Part shown: positions 13,633-13,687 of the stretch, piece after piece
How the letters are laid out: every line of letters starts with the position of its first letter
Numbering within the stretch: position 1 is the stretch's first letter
Assembly (NCBI GenBank): GCA_036558305.1
Contig: DATBFX010000001.1
Location: forward strand, 1-13,687
Direction: 5' to 3'
Origin: DATBFX01 sp036558305
Lineage (GTDB): Bacteria; Chloroflexota; Chloroflexia; Thermomicrobiales; UBA6265
DNA: 13,687 nt
Notes under the pieces: model-generated
The model's database searches: none
Seen by the model: only the letters and a program-made list of their open reading frames with translations
What the model was told of the DNA's origin: nothing
Position numbers and translations under genes: made by a program

Positions 13633-13687
13633 CCCCCCCGGCCCCCCAATCCTGGGGGGAGACGCCCCCCCTCGTTCTCCCCCCAGG
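13633..13687. repeat. C/G-rich nested inverted repeats upstream of nosD (cut by window edge)
   Basis: CCTGGGGGGAGA (13651-13662) is repeated exactly as its reverse complement TCTCCCCCCAGG (13676-13687) with a 13-base spacer. A second dyad, CCCCCC-AATCCT-GGGGGG (13642-13659), overlaps it. The structure resembles intergenic repeats of high-GC genomes; whether it is a terminator, a repeat family or a regulatory element for nosD cannot be told. Confidence 0.6.

Overview
This is a high-GC bacterial window with densely packed genes. Several genes use GTG or TTG starts preceded by GGAGG-type ribosome binding sites. Two exported redox/copper proteins are lipoproteins, and a regulator of the type 'LVGR-E... 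LTLTGPGGVGKTRLALALA' lies at the left edge. These traits, together with a nos-type cluster, fit a Chloroflexota genome (perhaps a Thermomicrobia-like lineage). That placement is an inference from style and content, not from a marker gene.

Left part (1-3000, all minus strand): the first ~90 residues of an NTPase-type transcriptional regulator run off the left edge. Upstream of it lies a three-gene unit read right to left: a DrrA-like ABC ATPase, a small four-helix-bundle (23S rRNA intervening-sequence-protein, IVP/S23) gene, and an ABC-2 permease. A hairpin terminator overlaps the permease stop codon. The IVP gene is tightly enclosed by inverted arrays of the octamer AGGGGGAC (3 copies on one side, 4 on the other). 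The insertion appears to have extended the C-terminus of the ATPase and to abut the permease ribosome binding site. I consider this the most unusual structure in the window.

Middle (3283-6885): a small LiaF-C-like protein (minus strand) is divergent from two flavoenzymes on the plus strand. These are a berberine-bridge-type FAD oxidoreductase and a sarcosine/N-methyltryptophan oxidase-like enzyme with its FAD-linking Cys and catalytic Lys. The gaps here hold several palindromes and short repeats that could be operators or leader structures.

Right part (7005-13615, all minus strand): reading right to left the genes are nosD, nosF, nosY and nosL (coupled by overlapping or nearly touching stop/start codons). 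They are followed by a lipoprotein with three tandem type-1-copper cupredoxin domains and a C-terminal cytochrome c, then a SnoaL-like protein and a dienelactone hydrolase. NosDFY and NosL are the copper-site maturation machinery of nitrous oxide reductase. The catalytic gene nosZ is not in the window and would be expected beyond the right edge. The multi-cupredoxin-cytochrome lipoprotein is a plausible extracytoplasmic electron carrier for that reductase. The right edge ends in a C/G-rich inverted repeat just upstream of nosD.
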